A DNA stretch of 64,000 bases, from positions 1-64,000 of the IMG/VR virus record IMGVR_UViG_3300033149_003379; one strand, given 5' to 3'. This stretch comes from a virus. Position 1 is the first letter of the stretch, and each line of letters opens with the position of its first letter. The translations under genes and the position numbers were made by a program. This document shows positions 24,213 through 32,057 of the stretch, piece by piece. Below the pieces are notes generated by a model. It was not told the origin of the DNA and did not search any database. It saw only the letters and a list, made by a program, of their open reading frames with translations.

Positions 24213-24871
24213 TGAACATAGTAGCAGTCAAAGAACACCCTATCCTGTTTCCAGGAGACATGGTAAGGGCCATCTTGGATGGCAAGGAGCTCCAGGTGCG
24301 AGTTATCAAGATACCGCACTGTCCCTATGGCCAACTGGGCGACAGGTTGCGGGTCACTGAGACATGGCGCATCGGTGCGTGGAACATAGACACCAGCTGC
24401 ATCGCCATCGACTACAAAGCGGACGGATTCTGCCGCAGAGAATGGTTACAGGTAAATGACCCGGTACGGTTTGAGCGGTATGCCAAGCAGAGCACGCTCG
24501 ATGCCAAAAGGGCCGGGTTTAAGCCGGACGCGGATGGCAATTATCACTGGAAGCCTGGAGAGTCACCTTGCCGCTGGAGGTCGGGGCGATTCATGCAAGC
24601 GAACTTCTCCCGCATCTTTCTGGAGCTTACCAACGTGAGAGCCAAGCGGTTGCAGGACATCATCAAGGCAGATGCGATAGCGGAAGGAACGCCCACGAAG
24701 GCATACCCTGTCGTTGACTACGATGGCGGCTATATCGTCCACGAGCAAGGCACTTGGATTGGTGAATTCTCTGCCTTATGGGACTCAATCAATGCTGAGT
24801 GTGACTACCCGTGGGACTCGAATCCATGGGTGCGGGTACTGACGTTCAAGGTGTTGGAAGCCAATCGGTGA
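24212..24871 (+). CDS. Phage ASCH-like (morphogenetic-protein type) family protein
   Basis: A 219-residue protein starting at ATG 24212 after GAGGAGAG. It follows a widespread phage family: HPILFPGDMVRAILDGKE at the N terminus, GDRLRVTETW, SGRFMQANFSRIFLEL, VRAKRLQDIIKADAIAEG and ALWDSINAECDYPWDSNPWV. The family is related to ASCH/PUA-like RNA-binding folds; its molecular role is not established. The gene is markedly GC-richer than its neighbours, with GCC/GGC/CGC-type codons, suggesting recent acquisition. Confidence 0.75.
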   Translation: MNIVAVKEHPILFPGDMVRAILDGKELQVRVIKIPHCPYGQLGDRLRVTETWRIGAWNIDTSCIAIDYKADGFCRREWLQVNDPVRFERYAKQSTLDAKRAGFKPDADGNYHWKPGESPCRWRSGRFMQANFSRIFLELTNVRAKRLQDIIKADAIAEGTPTKAYPVVDYDGGYIVHEQGTWIGEFSALWDSINAECDYPWDSNPWVRVLTFKVLEANR

Positions 24872-24909
24872 CGCACTGGGAAAGTAACAATTTTATACAG
24901 GAGGCAAGG

Positions 24910-25245
24910 ATGAACGAAGTAACATATGTACCAGGCGAACCGATACCGAGTTTGGCATCACTTCATTCACAACTAAATCAAGATCGTCCGGTGTTTATGG
25001 AAGGTCGATTGTATGAAGCCGAAGAAATTCGAGATTGCAGCCTCCGTTTGATTGAGCACATGATGTATCGAGGTTATCTCTGTTATGCACTCAAAGCTGC
25101 ACAACCACCACCGCGACCAGATCCTTCAGACTCAGTCTCAGTTACAACTAAAGGAATAAGTAGTCGTGAATTCTTTGTGATAATTTCACCGCTCATGATT
25201 ATCTGTGGCATACTAATTGTCAATCTTATTCGTGTACTCTTTTAA
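24910..25245 (+). CDS. Tail-anchored membrane protein
   Basis: A 111-residue protein with ATG 24910 after GGAGGCAAGG. The soluble N-terminal 80 residues end in a proline-rich linker (QPPPRPDPSD), followed by a single C-terminal transmembrane helix (about 88-109). Function unknown. Confidence 0.6.
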   Translation: MNEVTYVPGEPIPSLASLHSQLNQDRPVFMEGRLYEAEEIRDCSLRLIEHMMYRGYLCYALKAAQPPPRPDPSDSVSVTTKGISSREFFVIISPLMIICGILIVNLIRVLF

Positions 25246-25262
25246 AGGAGGACGGAATAGAA

Positions 25263-25466
25263 ATGTACGTTAGACCAAATTTTCACACAAAAGCTGAATT
25301 AAAGAAAGCACTCGCTGCTGGGCATATCATAGAGGTCTTCCAGCCAGGTCTTGGAGATGTTCCAACAACAGGAGAGGTCTTCCTCGAAGGACCGCATTAT
25401 CCAGAGCCTCATACGTGGTATGCAAAAGGTATCATGAAGGATGGTCGATTAGTGAAGGTATACTAG
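25263..25466 (+). CDS. Small hypothetical protein
   Basis: A 67-residue protein preceded by AAAGGAGGACGG. Begins MYVRPNFHTKAELKKAL; a short beta-rich domain (TGEVFLEGPHYPEPHTW) is visible. A common size for phage accessory proteins; function unknown. Confidence 0.6.
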   Translation: MYVRPNFHTKAELKKALAAGHIIEVFQPGLGDVPTTGEVFLEGPHYPEPHTWYAKGIMKDGRLVKVY

Positions 25467-25467
25467 G

Positions 25468-25770
25468 ATGAAGGAGCAGATAGTAGCTCAAATTGAAAAT
25501 TACCTACATGGGTACTTATCACTCAGTGAGCTTTCTAGTTGGTTATTGAGGAATTCTCAAAGCATCTTGGATAGTGGTGATTTGGAAGCTCGTCATTTGA
25601 TGAACGCAGTAGATTCAGCTCTTATTCTCTTGTCAGAGAAGCTCATGACATTAGCTGAGCTTGAACAGGAACTCAGCACTCTCATAAGTATGCAGAGAAC
25701 TACGTTCATTGAGTTGAGTTGTTCATCGATCACTACTGAAAGTTCAAGTGTAACAGAGTTCATTTTATAA
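25468..25770 (+). CDS. Hypothetical helical protein
   Basis: A 100-residue, mostly helical protein starting 1 base after the previous stop. No motif recognised. Ends before tRNA-Arg. Confidence 0.55.
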   Translation: MKEQIVAQIENYLHGYLSLSELSSWLLRNSQSILDSGDLEARHLMNAVDSALILLSEKLMTLAELEQELSTLISMQRTTFIELSCSSITTESSSVTEFIL

Positions 25771-25776
25771 AGACGC

Positions 25777-25853
25777 GCCCTCGTAGCTCAATTGGATAGA
25801 GCATCTGCCTTCTAAGCAGACGGTTCTGGGTTCGAGTCCCAGCGAGGGTGCCA
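25777..25853 (+). tRNA. tRNA-Arg(TCT)
   Basis: Acceptor GCCCTCG/CGAGGGT (one G-U), D-arm GCTC/GAGC, anticodon arm TCTGC-CTTCTAA-GCAGA with anticodon TCT, T-arm CTGGG-TTCGAGT-CCCAG, discriminator G and an encoded CCA. It reads AGA/AGG codons, which this phage uses heavily. Confidence 0.95.
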
Positions 25854-25878
25854 TCGGAATGAATGAGGAGTGTCGTAA

Positions 25879-26454
25879 ATGAATAAACCTAAAGTGTCAC
25901 TCGTAACATACACACCTAATCCAGAAGAGGTCATTGAGAAGGCAGGTAGAGTTTGTTATGACACCATGGATCGCTTCCGTACAAATCCATCGAGAATTCA
26001 AGACTGGATTAAAGTTGGTCATGAATCAATGCTCGAACATGCTTCAGCAACGTTTCAAATAATTGCTAGTCGGGTGTTCACTCATGAAATCGTTAGGCAT
26101 AGAATTGCAAGCTATAGCCAGCGCAGTCAGAGATATGTCTTCGAGTCGCTGCCAGAATTCTATTCACCTCCTCAATTTGATGATGAGGCCAACAAACTGT
26201 TTGAGGAATTGATGGATAACTGTTGGAGTGTCTATAAGGAACTCATATCGAGAGGTTACAAGAAGGAGCTGGCTCGGTATGTGCTTCCTAATGCGTGTCT
26301 AACTACCATAGTGTGTACATGGAATTTTCGAGAGCTTAGACATATCATTAAGCTGCGTACCTCTTCGAGAGCACTTCCTGAAATGAGAGAGGTAGCAACT
26401 CAAATTCTCGATATATGTAGAGAGATTGCACCTAATGTGTTTGAAGACCTATAG
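25879..26454 (+). CDS. thyX: Flavin-dependent thymidylate synthase
   Basis: A 191-residue ThyX, near the typical length. RHRIASYSQRSQRY at residues 73-86 matches the family RHR-x7-S signature that binds dUMP and FAD. GHESMLEHA (48-56) and the C-terminal ELRHIIKLRTSSRALPEMRE are also typical. The enzyme makes dTMP from dUMP using methylene-tetrahydrofolate, NADPH and FAD, supporting phage DNA synthesis. It follows tRNA-Arg. Confidence 0.95.
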   Translation: MNKPKVSLVTYTPNPEEVIEKAGRVCYDTMDRFRTNPSRIQDWIKVGHESMLEHASATFQIIASRVFTHEIVRHRIASYSQRSQRYVFESLPEFYSPPQFDDEANKLFEELMDNCWSVYKELISRGYKKELARYVLPNACLTTIVCTWNFRELRHIIKLRTSSRALPEMREVATQILDICREIAPNVFEDL

Positions 26455-26499
26455 TGTAGTTTTTGTAGAAATTCTCTGTGATCTAATACTCATTACCAG

Positions 26500-26528
26500 T
26501 TTACATGCGCAGAAAATAGGTATAAGAT
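26500..26528 (+). promoter_or_regulatory. Promoter TTTACA-N17-TAAGAT
   Basis: TTTACA at 26500-26505 with TAAGAT at 26523-26528 (17-base spacer; TATAAG at 26521 is an alternative). It lies upstream of AAAGGAGG and the cupin gene and belongs to the TTTACA group. Confidence 0.55.
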
Positions 26529-26560
26529 ACCAGCAAAGAGAAAGGAGGTAGCTTCTAAAA

Positions 26561-26953
26561 TTGCTGATCATACGGAAGCCCTGGGGAAAGGAAATCCTTT
26601 GGGCTCATACCTCAAAGTATGTATCAAAACTTCTGTTCATCAATAATAAGGAGCAGCTCAGTCTCCAGTTGCACTCTAAGAAGGATGAATCCATGCTTAT
26701 CCTTAAAGGGAAAGTCCTCGTTAAACTCGGAAAAGCCGCCTTTACGTGCTCCGCCGGAGATTTCTTTGATATACCTCATGGGACGGAACATCGGTTAACG
26801 GCTTTGGAAGATGTAGTAGTTCTTGAAGTTTCAACTCCAGAGCTTGATGATATTATTAGAATAGCCGATAAGTATGATCGTGATTCTAAAGGAGGAAAGG
26901 AAGATGCAAGAAAAGGAATGGTGGGAGAGAGATATCTTCGAAAAGGAGGGTGA
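26561..26953 (+). CDS. Cupin protein, mannose-6-phosphate isomerase type II-like
   Basis: A 130-residue single cupin from a TTG start with AAAGGAGG upstream. RKPWGKEILWA, then a KLLFINNKEQLSLQLHSKKD stretch and AGDFFDIPHGTEHRL give the two cupin metal-binding motifs (His/Gln/His then His). The sequence is that of the isolated sugar-phosphate isomerase/GDP-mannose-type cupins. It might act in nucleotide-sugar metabolism together with the GDP-mannose dehydratase at 45342, but that link is inference. Confidence 0.75.
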   Translation: MLIIRKPWGKEILWAHTSKYVSKLLFINNKEQLSLQLHSKKDESMLILKGKVLVKLGKAAFTCSAGDFFDIPHGTEHRLTALEDVVVLEVSTPELDDIIRIADKYDRDSKGGKEDARKGMVGERYLRKGG

Positions 26954-27017
26954 GTGTCCTGCTAATACTGGCGGTGAGAAGTGGGCGAAGTTTACTAGGG
27001 AGGAAGCGACTAGCTAA
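26904..27017 (+). CDS. Tiny hypothetical protein
   Basis: ATG at 26904 follows an excellent AAAGGAGGAAAGGAAG and runs 37 codons (MQEKEWWERDIFEKEGECP) to TAA at 27015. It overlaps the 3' end of the cupin gene by 50 bases, so the cupin C-terminal tail or this gene may be annotated too long. Confidence 0.5.
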   Translation: MQEKEWWERDIFEKEGECPANTGGEKWAKFTREEATS

Positions 27018-27058
27018 GGGATAGGTGGTTAGCTCAGAAGGATCGAAAGGAGAAGAAG

Positions 27059-27226
27059 ATGTCTCAGAACTATGAGGAAGTCTCTAGAAGTGAAGGTTAT
27101 GTATATTGTCCATCGTGTAAATACTTCGGACAATGCACTCCCGATCCAGAGGAATACAATCTTCCGTGCGATTCTTTTGAAGAGCAACCACTTGAAGATG
27201 ACTCTTGCTGGGTCCCTCTGGATTGA
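27059..27226 (+). CDS. Small Cys-rich protein
   Basis: Fifty-five residues (MSQNYEEVSRSEGYVYC) after AAAGGAGAAGAAG, with CPSC..C..C spacing (YCPSCKYFGQC then LPCDSF). Probable metal-binding miniprotein with an acidic tail. Confidence 0.55.
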   Translation: MSQNYEEVSRSEGYVYCPSCKYFGQCTPDPEEYNLPCDSFEEQPLEDDSCWVPLD

Positions 27227-27254
27227 TAATTTTTTGTAAGGAGGAGAAAGACCT

Positions 27255-27479
27255 ATGAAAATTCAAGATTTGAGAGAGCATCGCGGTTTTAATGTGTGGG
27301 ATTTGGATACATTTGATGAATATACGGAACAAGATTTCTTTTTAGATGAGGTGTCAGTCTACACCAAGTATGGATACAAGATTACATTTGGTAAATGCGA
27401 TCTTGATATGTTGCGTAGTGTGATTGCTTTATTCGAAGAACACATGGATAACACCGAAGTTACTTCAAAGGAGGACTGA
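27255..27479 (+). CDS. Small hypothetical protein
   Basis: A 74-residue acidic protein preceded by AAGGAGGAG. Beta-strand centre (VSVYTKYGYKITFG) and C-terminal helix. No family recognised. Confidence 0.6.
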   Translation: MKIQDLREHRGFNVWDLDTFDEYTEQDFFLDEVSVYTKYGYKITFGKCDLDMLRSVIALFEEHMDNTEVTSKED

Positions 27480-27482
27480 GAA

Positions 27483-27758
27483 ATGAATTTTAATGAAGAC
27501 CATAAGGTCATTATGGAGTCACTGTCTGATGTAGAAGCTGAAGCCTATGTTGAGTTCTTAGAAAATGAGAAGCACAGACATGAACTTGCGGAGAAACGTG
27601 CTCAGGCCAAGGCAGAAAGTTTGTATGCTTTAGCCCAATTTTATGACTCAGCAGCGATACGTCATCATCTGGATGTTGTTGATATCGAGAAACTTGTCTC
27701 ACGAGTAACTGAGCGCTTTTTCAGAGTCGGGAAAGGAACTGTAGATGCAGAGTATTAG
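27483..27758 (+). CDS. Small helical hypothetical protein
   Basis: A 91-residue mostly helical, charged protein preceded by AAAGGAGG. No motif recognised; adjacent to the previous gene and probably cotranscribed. Confidence 0.6.
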   Translation: MNFNEDHKVIMESLSDVEAEAYVEFLENEKHRHELAEKRAQAKAESLYALAQFYDSAAIRHHLDVVDIEKLVSRVTERFFRVGKGTVDAEY

Positions 27759-27815
27759 CAGGGAGGAAGTGGTAGTAAAGACAGAACTCAGAATGTAAAA
27801 TGAAAGGAGAAGACG

Positions 27816-28136
27816 ATGCTTAATATTAGTGATGAATTAGCAAGAGGCAATAAGGTTAGTAGGGAGGACATTGAAGAGTGGGTTACGGACCAGTTTGAGG
27901 GACGGACTCTTTCTCATTCAGATTTAGAGCATGTTTGTGATTGCCTAGAGGACCTCGTTTATTGGTATTTGGACGGTCGACCATTAGGAGGATTCCTTTC
28001 AGCTGTTCTGAAAAATGACTTTATGCAGGCATGTACAAGGGCGGATATCGTGAACAGGAAGGTTCTTCCATTGTACGCCAAGTTTGTCTTTAATTGCTTG
28101 CCGGCGGATTATTCTCTAATGGTGCACTTTGATTAG
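27816..28136 (+). CDS. Hypothetical protein
   Basis: A 106-residue helical protein preceded by AAAGGAGAAG. VSREDIEEWVTDQFEGRTLS near the N terminus is typical of uncharacterised phage proteins. Function unknown. Confidence 0.6.
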   Translation: MLNISDELARGNKVSREDIEEWVTDQFEGRTLSHSDLEHVCDCLEDLVYWYLDGRPLGGFLSAVLKNDFMQACTRADIVNRKVLPLYAKFVFNCLPADYSLMVHFD

Positions 28137-28153
28137 AACCTCGGAGAGTTGAG

Positions 28154-28363
28154 ATGACTAAGATTAAAGCTCATTCATCTGGAATAACAAAAGAGGAATT
28201 TGAAACCTACGAGGCCATTAGGAAAAGCGGAACAACAAATATGTTTGATGTTGGTGTTGTGGAAATGCTGAGTGGGTATACTCTTGATGGGAAAAAGATT
28301 CTTACAATAATGAAAAATTATGATAACCTCTGTGATTTCTATCCTAGAAGGGAGGCAACATGA
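28154..28363 (+). CDS. Small conserved phage-type protein
   Basis: A 69-residue protein. The core KEEFETYEAIRKSGTTNMFD with VVEMLSGY and a terminal tyrosine helix resembles a small protein recurrent in many tailed phages. No function is known to me. The ribosome site is weak (GGAGAG). Confidence 0.6.
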   Translation: MTKIKAHSSGITKEEFETYEAIRKSGTTNMFDVGVVEMLSGYTLDGKKILTIMKNYDNLCDFYPRREAT

Positions 28364-28620
28364 AAGGTTTTGTACTTATGAAAGGTGCGGCTCCTAAAGT
28401 ATGTAGCTTATGTGATATGCCAGTAGATTTGGATGAATGTTTTTGTGAGGGATGTGGAGCAGAGCTTGTTTGGTGGGGGTGTAGAGATTGTGGTTATATT
28501 CCTCCAAATCAAGCTGCGCTCTATTGTCGCTATTGTGGCAAGAAATTGACACATGTTGTACAGAAGATCAGTAAAGACAATAAAAGAGTGCTCTGGCCTG
28601 CATCATCCGAGGAGGCATAA
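28360..28620 (+). CDS. Double zinc-ribbon protein
   Basis: An 86-residue protein coupled by ATGA to the previous gene. CSLCDMPVDLDECFCEGCG and CRDCG...CRYCG give two four-Cys ribbons. Possible nucleic-acid or protein binding; unknown role. Confidence 0.65.
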   Translation: MKGFVLMKGAAPKVCSLCDMPVDLDECFCEGCGAELVWWGCRDCGYIPPNQAALYCRYCGKKLTHVVQKISKDNKRVLWPASSEEA

Positions 28621-28964
28621 TGTACAAAGATAAATACAAGCTAAGAGCACTCAAGCGTGGTGAGGTTAGATTGGCTAATTGTGGCACTCCATATTGTTCG
28701 GGATTGGAGGGTCGTTGTTGGCTCTGTGGTATGACGTGGGCAGAGTGCCAATGCGGCTCATCAGGAGAGGCTCGGTGTTTCTGTGGCGCCCTAGCGGAGT
28801 CGTGGCGTGACGTGCGTCCTGCCCATATTTTGCGGCTAATTGGCAATAGTTTTCGCGCAGTCTACGAAGGCATCGCGTACACTATTGATTGTCTACATGA
28901 AGGCACTTATCCTGACTTGCACGAGGCCTTTTGGTATTTCATAGATGGATGGAGGGGAAAATAA
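28620..28964 (+). CDS. Cys-rich hypothetical protein
   Basis: A 114-residue protein sharing one base with the previous stop. Cysteines at CGTPYC, CWLCG, CQCG and CFCG suggest one or two metal sites in residues 21-58. The C-terminal half is helical. GC-richer than the surrounding genes. Confidence 0.6.
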   Translation: MYKDKYKLRALKRGEVRLANCGTPYCSGLEGRCWLCGMTWAECQCGSSGEARCFCGALAESWRDVRPAHILRLIGNSFRAVYEGIAYTIDCLHEGTYPDLHEAFWYFIDGWRGK

Positions 28965-28980
28965 CACAGGAGGTTGGTAA

Positions 28981-29148
28981 ATGAAATCTACTTGGAAAAT
29001 GGCACGAAAGCTTGCTTCGAGAAGGCTTTTTCTTGAAGTGCCGGCTGAGCATTGGGACATCTTTGAGAGAGCGTGGCAGTACGATAATTCGCATCCTTGC
29101 CCCATGCCGGTCGGGCATCGGATGTTCCGCCAGCGAGTATGGTTGTAG
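28981..29148 (+). CDS. Small basic hypothetical protein
   Basis: Fifty-five residues from an ATG behind AGGAGGTTGGTAA to TAG at 29146 (MKSTWKMARKLASRRLFLEV). Helical and basic with several Trp. Function unknown. Confidence 0.5.
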   Translation: MKSTWKMARKLASRRLFLEVPAEHWDIFERAWQYDNSHPCPMPVGHRMFRQRVWL

Positions 29149-29173
29149 CATTGTCGGCGATATAGATGCTAAG

Positions 29174-29275
29174 ATGCTCATAGACGCATGCACTGATGTC
29201 TGTAGCGAAATTGACAATGAAGTTGCGTCTCAAGAGCTCAAGGAGAAGAACGAACAAAAAGGAGTGTTGGAATGA
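29174..29275 (+). CDS. Possible tiny protein
   Basis: A 33-residue helical reading (MLIDACTDVCSEIDNEV) ending in ATGA overlap with the next gene. The frame is open further upstream but overlaps the previous gene, and no ribosome site is clear. Listed because it fills the gap and is coupled to the next start. Confidence 0.3.
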   Translation: MLIDACTDVCSEIDNEVASQELKEKNEQKGVLE

Positions 29276-29745
29276 GTGATGCATGTGAAACAAAGGCATA
29301 CTATACTATTCCAAACATCGCTCCAACTTCAAGTGGGAGTATTCATGTAGTGCCCAGACAGGTACTTGAAAGGATTGTACAGGGCGATATACAAATTATC
29401 ATGAATAACGAGAGTCTGCAGCCTGTTCTCTCAACTATTGTTAGTGAATGGATGAAGTATGTTGACTCGTTGAAGCACCTCGCTACTGGGCCGTGGCAGT
29501 CAATGGATGATGCTCCCAAAGATGGAACCGCCGTTCTGCTTAGATTCAAAAATGGATTCTGTCAGGTCTGTTATTGGGCAGAATGGGAAGTTGGTGGAGA
29601 AAGCCCACAAGTTTATGGGGGCCAAACAGTGATTCAAGGAAGTCCTCCTGATGGATTAGAAAGTGGCTGGATAGTCAATGGAGATGATGTGTGTGTTATC
29701 ATGGATGAGCCTATTGCGTGGGCAAGGCTGACGGAGGAGAAATGA
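29272..29745 (+). CDS. DUF551-like hypothetical protein
   Basis: A 157-residue protein preceded by AAAGGAGTGTTG. WQSMDDAPKDGTAVLLRF, a Trp-rich strand and the closing PIAWARL resemble the small phage family whose core is W..M..APKDGT..L. Function unknown. Confidence 0.6.
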   Translation: MSDACETKAYYTIPNIAPTSSGSIHVVPRQVLERIVQGDIQIIMNNESLQPVLSTIVSEWMKYVDSLKHLATGPWQSMDDAPKDGTAVLLRFKNGFCQVCYWAEWEVGGESPQVYGGQTVIQGSPPDGLESGWIVNGDDVCVIMDEPIAWARLTEEK

Positions 29746-30386
29746 AGGCCTATCACTTTCTTCAAGAAGGTATGACGACCGGTTTTGGTGATGAGCCTCC
29801 GTGGACCAAAGGTGAGACAAGAACATGGGAAGGGAAAGTTGTGTTTTGTATCGCGGGTTATCACTCATCACCTACATGGCTGGACGCATTGGAATATGCT
29901 TCCGGTCCTATAGCCTGTATTGTTGATGTCTCCAGACCTGTCGAGAAAGACGACACCAAGCAGGTGTCTAAGATAAGGACACTTGTAGATTACAGGGACG
30001 CAACACGAACCCTCTATCTATTTGCCTGTGACTGTGCAGAGCGCGCTTTGAAAATGGGTAATGTCATTTGCCCACAAGCTCTCCGACACGTCATTGAGGT
30101 GGAGCGTCTGTGGGCAAATGGGAATGCCACCAATAAAGAATTGAACGATGCAAGGAGAGAGGCGTGGTTGAAGTCATGGAGTTTCGCAAAGTCATCGGCA
30201 ATTGCTGCCGCGTGGTCAGCTACTGGTATAGGCTTTGCAACGATCCCGGTGTCTATTGCGGCAATATGTGCAAGGCAAGCAGCTAGACACAGTGCTAGAC
30301 AGGCCAATAACCATGATGTGGAATTAAAGTGGCAGCGCCATCGCCTTGACGAGATGATGACGGAACTATTCAGGGAGGGAGAATGA
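29742..30386 (+). CDS. Hypothetical protein, first of a tandem pair (DUF7666-like)
   Basis: A 214-residue protein with ATG 29742 behind GGAGGAGAA and overlapping the previous stop. Motifs MKAYHFLQEGM, PPWTKGETRTWEGK, GYHSSPTWLDALEYA.GPIACIVDVSRP and LFACDCAERAL match the following gene. The family recurs in phages and has no known function. The C-terminal part is Ala/Arg-rich and helical. Confidence 0.65.
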   Translation: MKAYHFLQEGMTTGFGDEPPWTKGETRTWEGKVVFCIAGYHSSPTWLDALEYASGPIACIVDVSRPVEKDDTKQVSKIRTLVDYRDATRTLYLFACDCAERALKMGNVICPQALRHVIEVERLWANGNATNKELNDARREAWLKSWSFAKSSAIAAAWSATGIGFATIPVSIAAICARQAARHSARQANNHDVELKWQRHRLDEMMTELFREGE

Positions 30387-31048
30387 GAGCGTATCACTTT
30401 CTCAAAGAAGACATGACGACACTGTTCGGCAACGAACCACCGTGGCAGAAAGGGGAGACTAGAGCGTGGCAAGGTGTTTGTGTGTTAGACCAAAGTGGCT
30501 ATCATTCCTCCCCTGTGTGGCTTGGTGCCTTGTCGTGCGCACCAGGCCCCATAGCCTGTATTGTGGATGTTTCAAAGCCTATTCAAAAAGATAAACTGAT
30601 ACAAGTGTCCCGTGTTAGAACATTGGTTGATTATCGTAATGCTACTACAGCACTCCTGTTGTTTGCGTGTGATTGTGCAGAACGGACACTAGAGAGGGCG
30701 AACTTCTCTGGACACTTACTCATGGCAATGTGCCAACTTCTTGAAACGAGGCGCGAGCACATAAGTGGGCGAGTGTCAGACGCAGCATTAAAGGCGGTCC
30801 AACGAGACGTTGAACGGTTCCGCTTGTCAATAGATCGTACAGACCCAAAGTTCGTTTCCCATGAAAACCTCTGCGCACTCAGGGCAGTTGAAATTGTTGC
30901 CACGTCATATCATACATCTGTGGCATGTGCACAGTTAGTAGCACATTATTCTAATGCTCAAGTCCACGATGTCTCTTCGGAAGTACATTGGCAACGTCGT
31001 AGACTTGGCCTGCTTATAGGGAGGTTATTCCGTGAAGTGGGCAGTTGA
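30383..31048 (+). CDS. Hypothetical protein, second of a tandem pair (DUF7666-like)
   Basis: A 221-residue paralogue of the preceding product, coupled through ATGA. It keeps MRAYHFLKEDM, PPWQKGETRAW, GYHSSPVWL, PGPIACIVDVSKP, RTLVDYR and LLFACDCAERTL. It diverges in the C-terminal third. Confidence 0.65.
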   Translation: MRAYHFLKEDMTTLFGNEPPWQKGETRAWQGVCVLDQSGYHSSPVWLGALSCAPGPIACIVDVSKPIQKDKLIQVSRVRTLVDYRNATTALLLFACDCAERTLERANFSGHLLMAMCQLLETRREHISGRVSDAALKAVQRDVERFRLSIDRTDPKFVSHENLCALRAVEIVATSYHTSVACAQLVAHYSNAQVHDVSSEVHWQRRRLGLLIGRLFREVGS

Positions 31049-31178
31049 TAGAAACGGTCGTAGGTATCCCTTGATGGATGACTACGAAGAGGCCGAGGCC
31101 GAAAGGAGGGAAGACGAAAGACAGGAATTGGAGTATCGAAGGAGGAAAGACGAGAAACAGGAGAGAAGACACGAGTGA
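31032..31178 (+). CDS. Small charged hypothetical protein
   Basis: GTG at 31032 behind GGGAGG, running 48 codons to TGA at 31176 (MKWAVDRNGRRYPLMDDYEE). Three quarters of it is a Glu/Arg-rich single helix. It overlaps the previous gene by 17 bases. Confidence 0.5.
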   Translation: MKWAVDRNGRRYPLMDDYEEAEAERREDERQELEYRRRKDEKQERRHE

Positions 31179-31189
31179 AGGAGAGCTAA

Positions 31190-31384
31190 ATGAGTCATAC
31201 TGATAGAGAATCTTTAAGATTTACGTACAAATTCACATTGGGAGACATCTTTAGATTGTGTGAAGAGGACTATCGACGTAAAGAGATTCTCTATTTAGGT
31301 ATCCTCTTAGGTATGCTTCTATCAGAATCTCATAAAAGCGAGTCAGAGGAGACCGAAGTTTCTAAAGGAGAATCAAATGGATAA
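31190..31384 (+). CDS. Small hypothetical protein
   Basis: A 64-residue protein (MSHTDRESLRFTYKFTLG) preceded by AAGGAGAGC. One moderately hydrophobic helix (YLGILLGMLL). Overlaps the next gene by 8 bases. Confidence 0.55.
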   Translation: MSHTDRESLRFTYKFTLGDIFRLCEEDYRRKEILYLGILLGMLLSESHKSESEETEVSKGESNG

Positions 31385-31592
31385 TGTTGAAAAAGCTAAA
31401 TGGACGCAAGGAGTGATCGATGGATGGCTCTCAGTAACTTTTGATCGTGATGCCTACATTATGTTTAGAACTACCGCTTACGGAGTAGAACTGACCCTAT
31501 TCGATTTGTCTGCACAAGATTTGGCTAAAATTGCTGCAGCGGCTCAAGAAGGGTTAGCCAAGAAATTGGATAATACCATAGGAAAAAAGTGA
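31377..31592 (+). CDS. Small hypothetical protein
   Basis: A 71-residue protein preceded by AAAGGAGAATCA. Strand-rich N terminus and an Ala-rich helix at the C terminus. No family recognised. Confidence 0.55.
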   Translation: MDNVEKAKWTQGVIDGWLSVTFDRDAYIMFRTTAYGVELTLFDLSAQDLAKIAAAAQEGLAKKLDNTIGKK

Positions 31593-31607
31593 ATTTTTTG
31601 ACTACTG

Positions 31608-31616
31608 TGATATAAT
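31608..31616 (+). promoter_or_regulatory. Extended -10 promoter (TGATATAAT)
   Basis: TGATATAAT with no good -35 at the normal distance; an extended -10 may compensate. It lies 30 bases before the GTG at 31646. The same TGATATAAT occurs before 21430, 35972 and 60821. Confidence 0.5.
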
Positions 31617-31645
31617 AATGAGAGAGAAACAAAAGGAGGTGTATC

Positions 31646-32023
31646 GTGGAATTAGGTCCAGTAACAATTAATGCAACGGCAAGTTATACTCCACCCCATG
31701 ATGGCTACTGTGAAGCCAGTTATGCACTTGAGGATTTCAGGATTTGTCATGAGTTGGAACTCCGCCTGAAAAGCTCTAGTCGGAATGAATGGTTTGAAGT
31801 GTTACGTCCTGAGATAGAGAAGATACTGAACTCTAAGGATTTTTACTTTGAGAATACCTTCAGTAAGACGATTTGTTCAGTTATCTACAGGAGACAAAAT
31901 ATTGCACCATTCAAAAATCTAGCGGATATTCAGAGAGAAGTTGAGGCCCTCGTAGAGCATTACGCAACTCGACTGAATGAACTGGAAGTTCTCAAGAAGA
32001 TAGCAGCAATCGAAGGCAAGTGA
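31646..32023 (+). CDS. Hypothetical protein
   Basis: A 125-residue protein from a GTG following AAAAGGAGGTG. Helical C-terminal half; no motif recognised. Confidence 0.6.
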   Translation: MELGPVTINATASYTPPHDGYCEASYALEDFRICHELELRLKSSSRNEWFEVLRPEIEKILNSKDFYFENTFSKTICSVIYRRQNIAPFKNLADIQREVEALVEHYATRLNELEVLKKIAAIEGK

Positions 32024-32057
32024 GAGTAAAGTTAAAAGGACAAAGGAGGAGATTCTA

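Noticed and set aside
27018-27058. tRNA-like fragment (GGTTAGCTCAG) between small genes
   Set aside because: Only a D-arm-like string is present; there is no anticodon arm, T-arm or acceptor pairing nearby.
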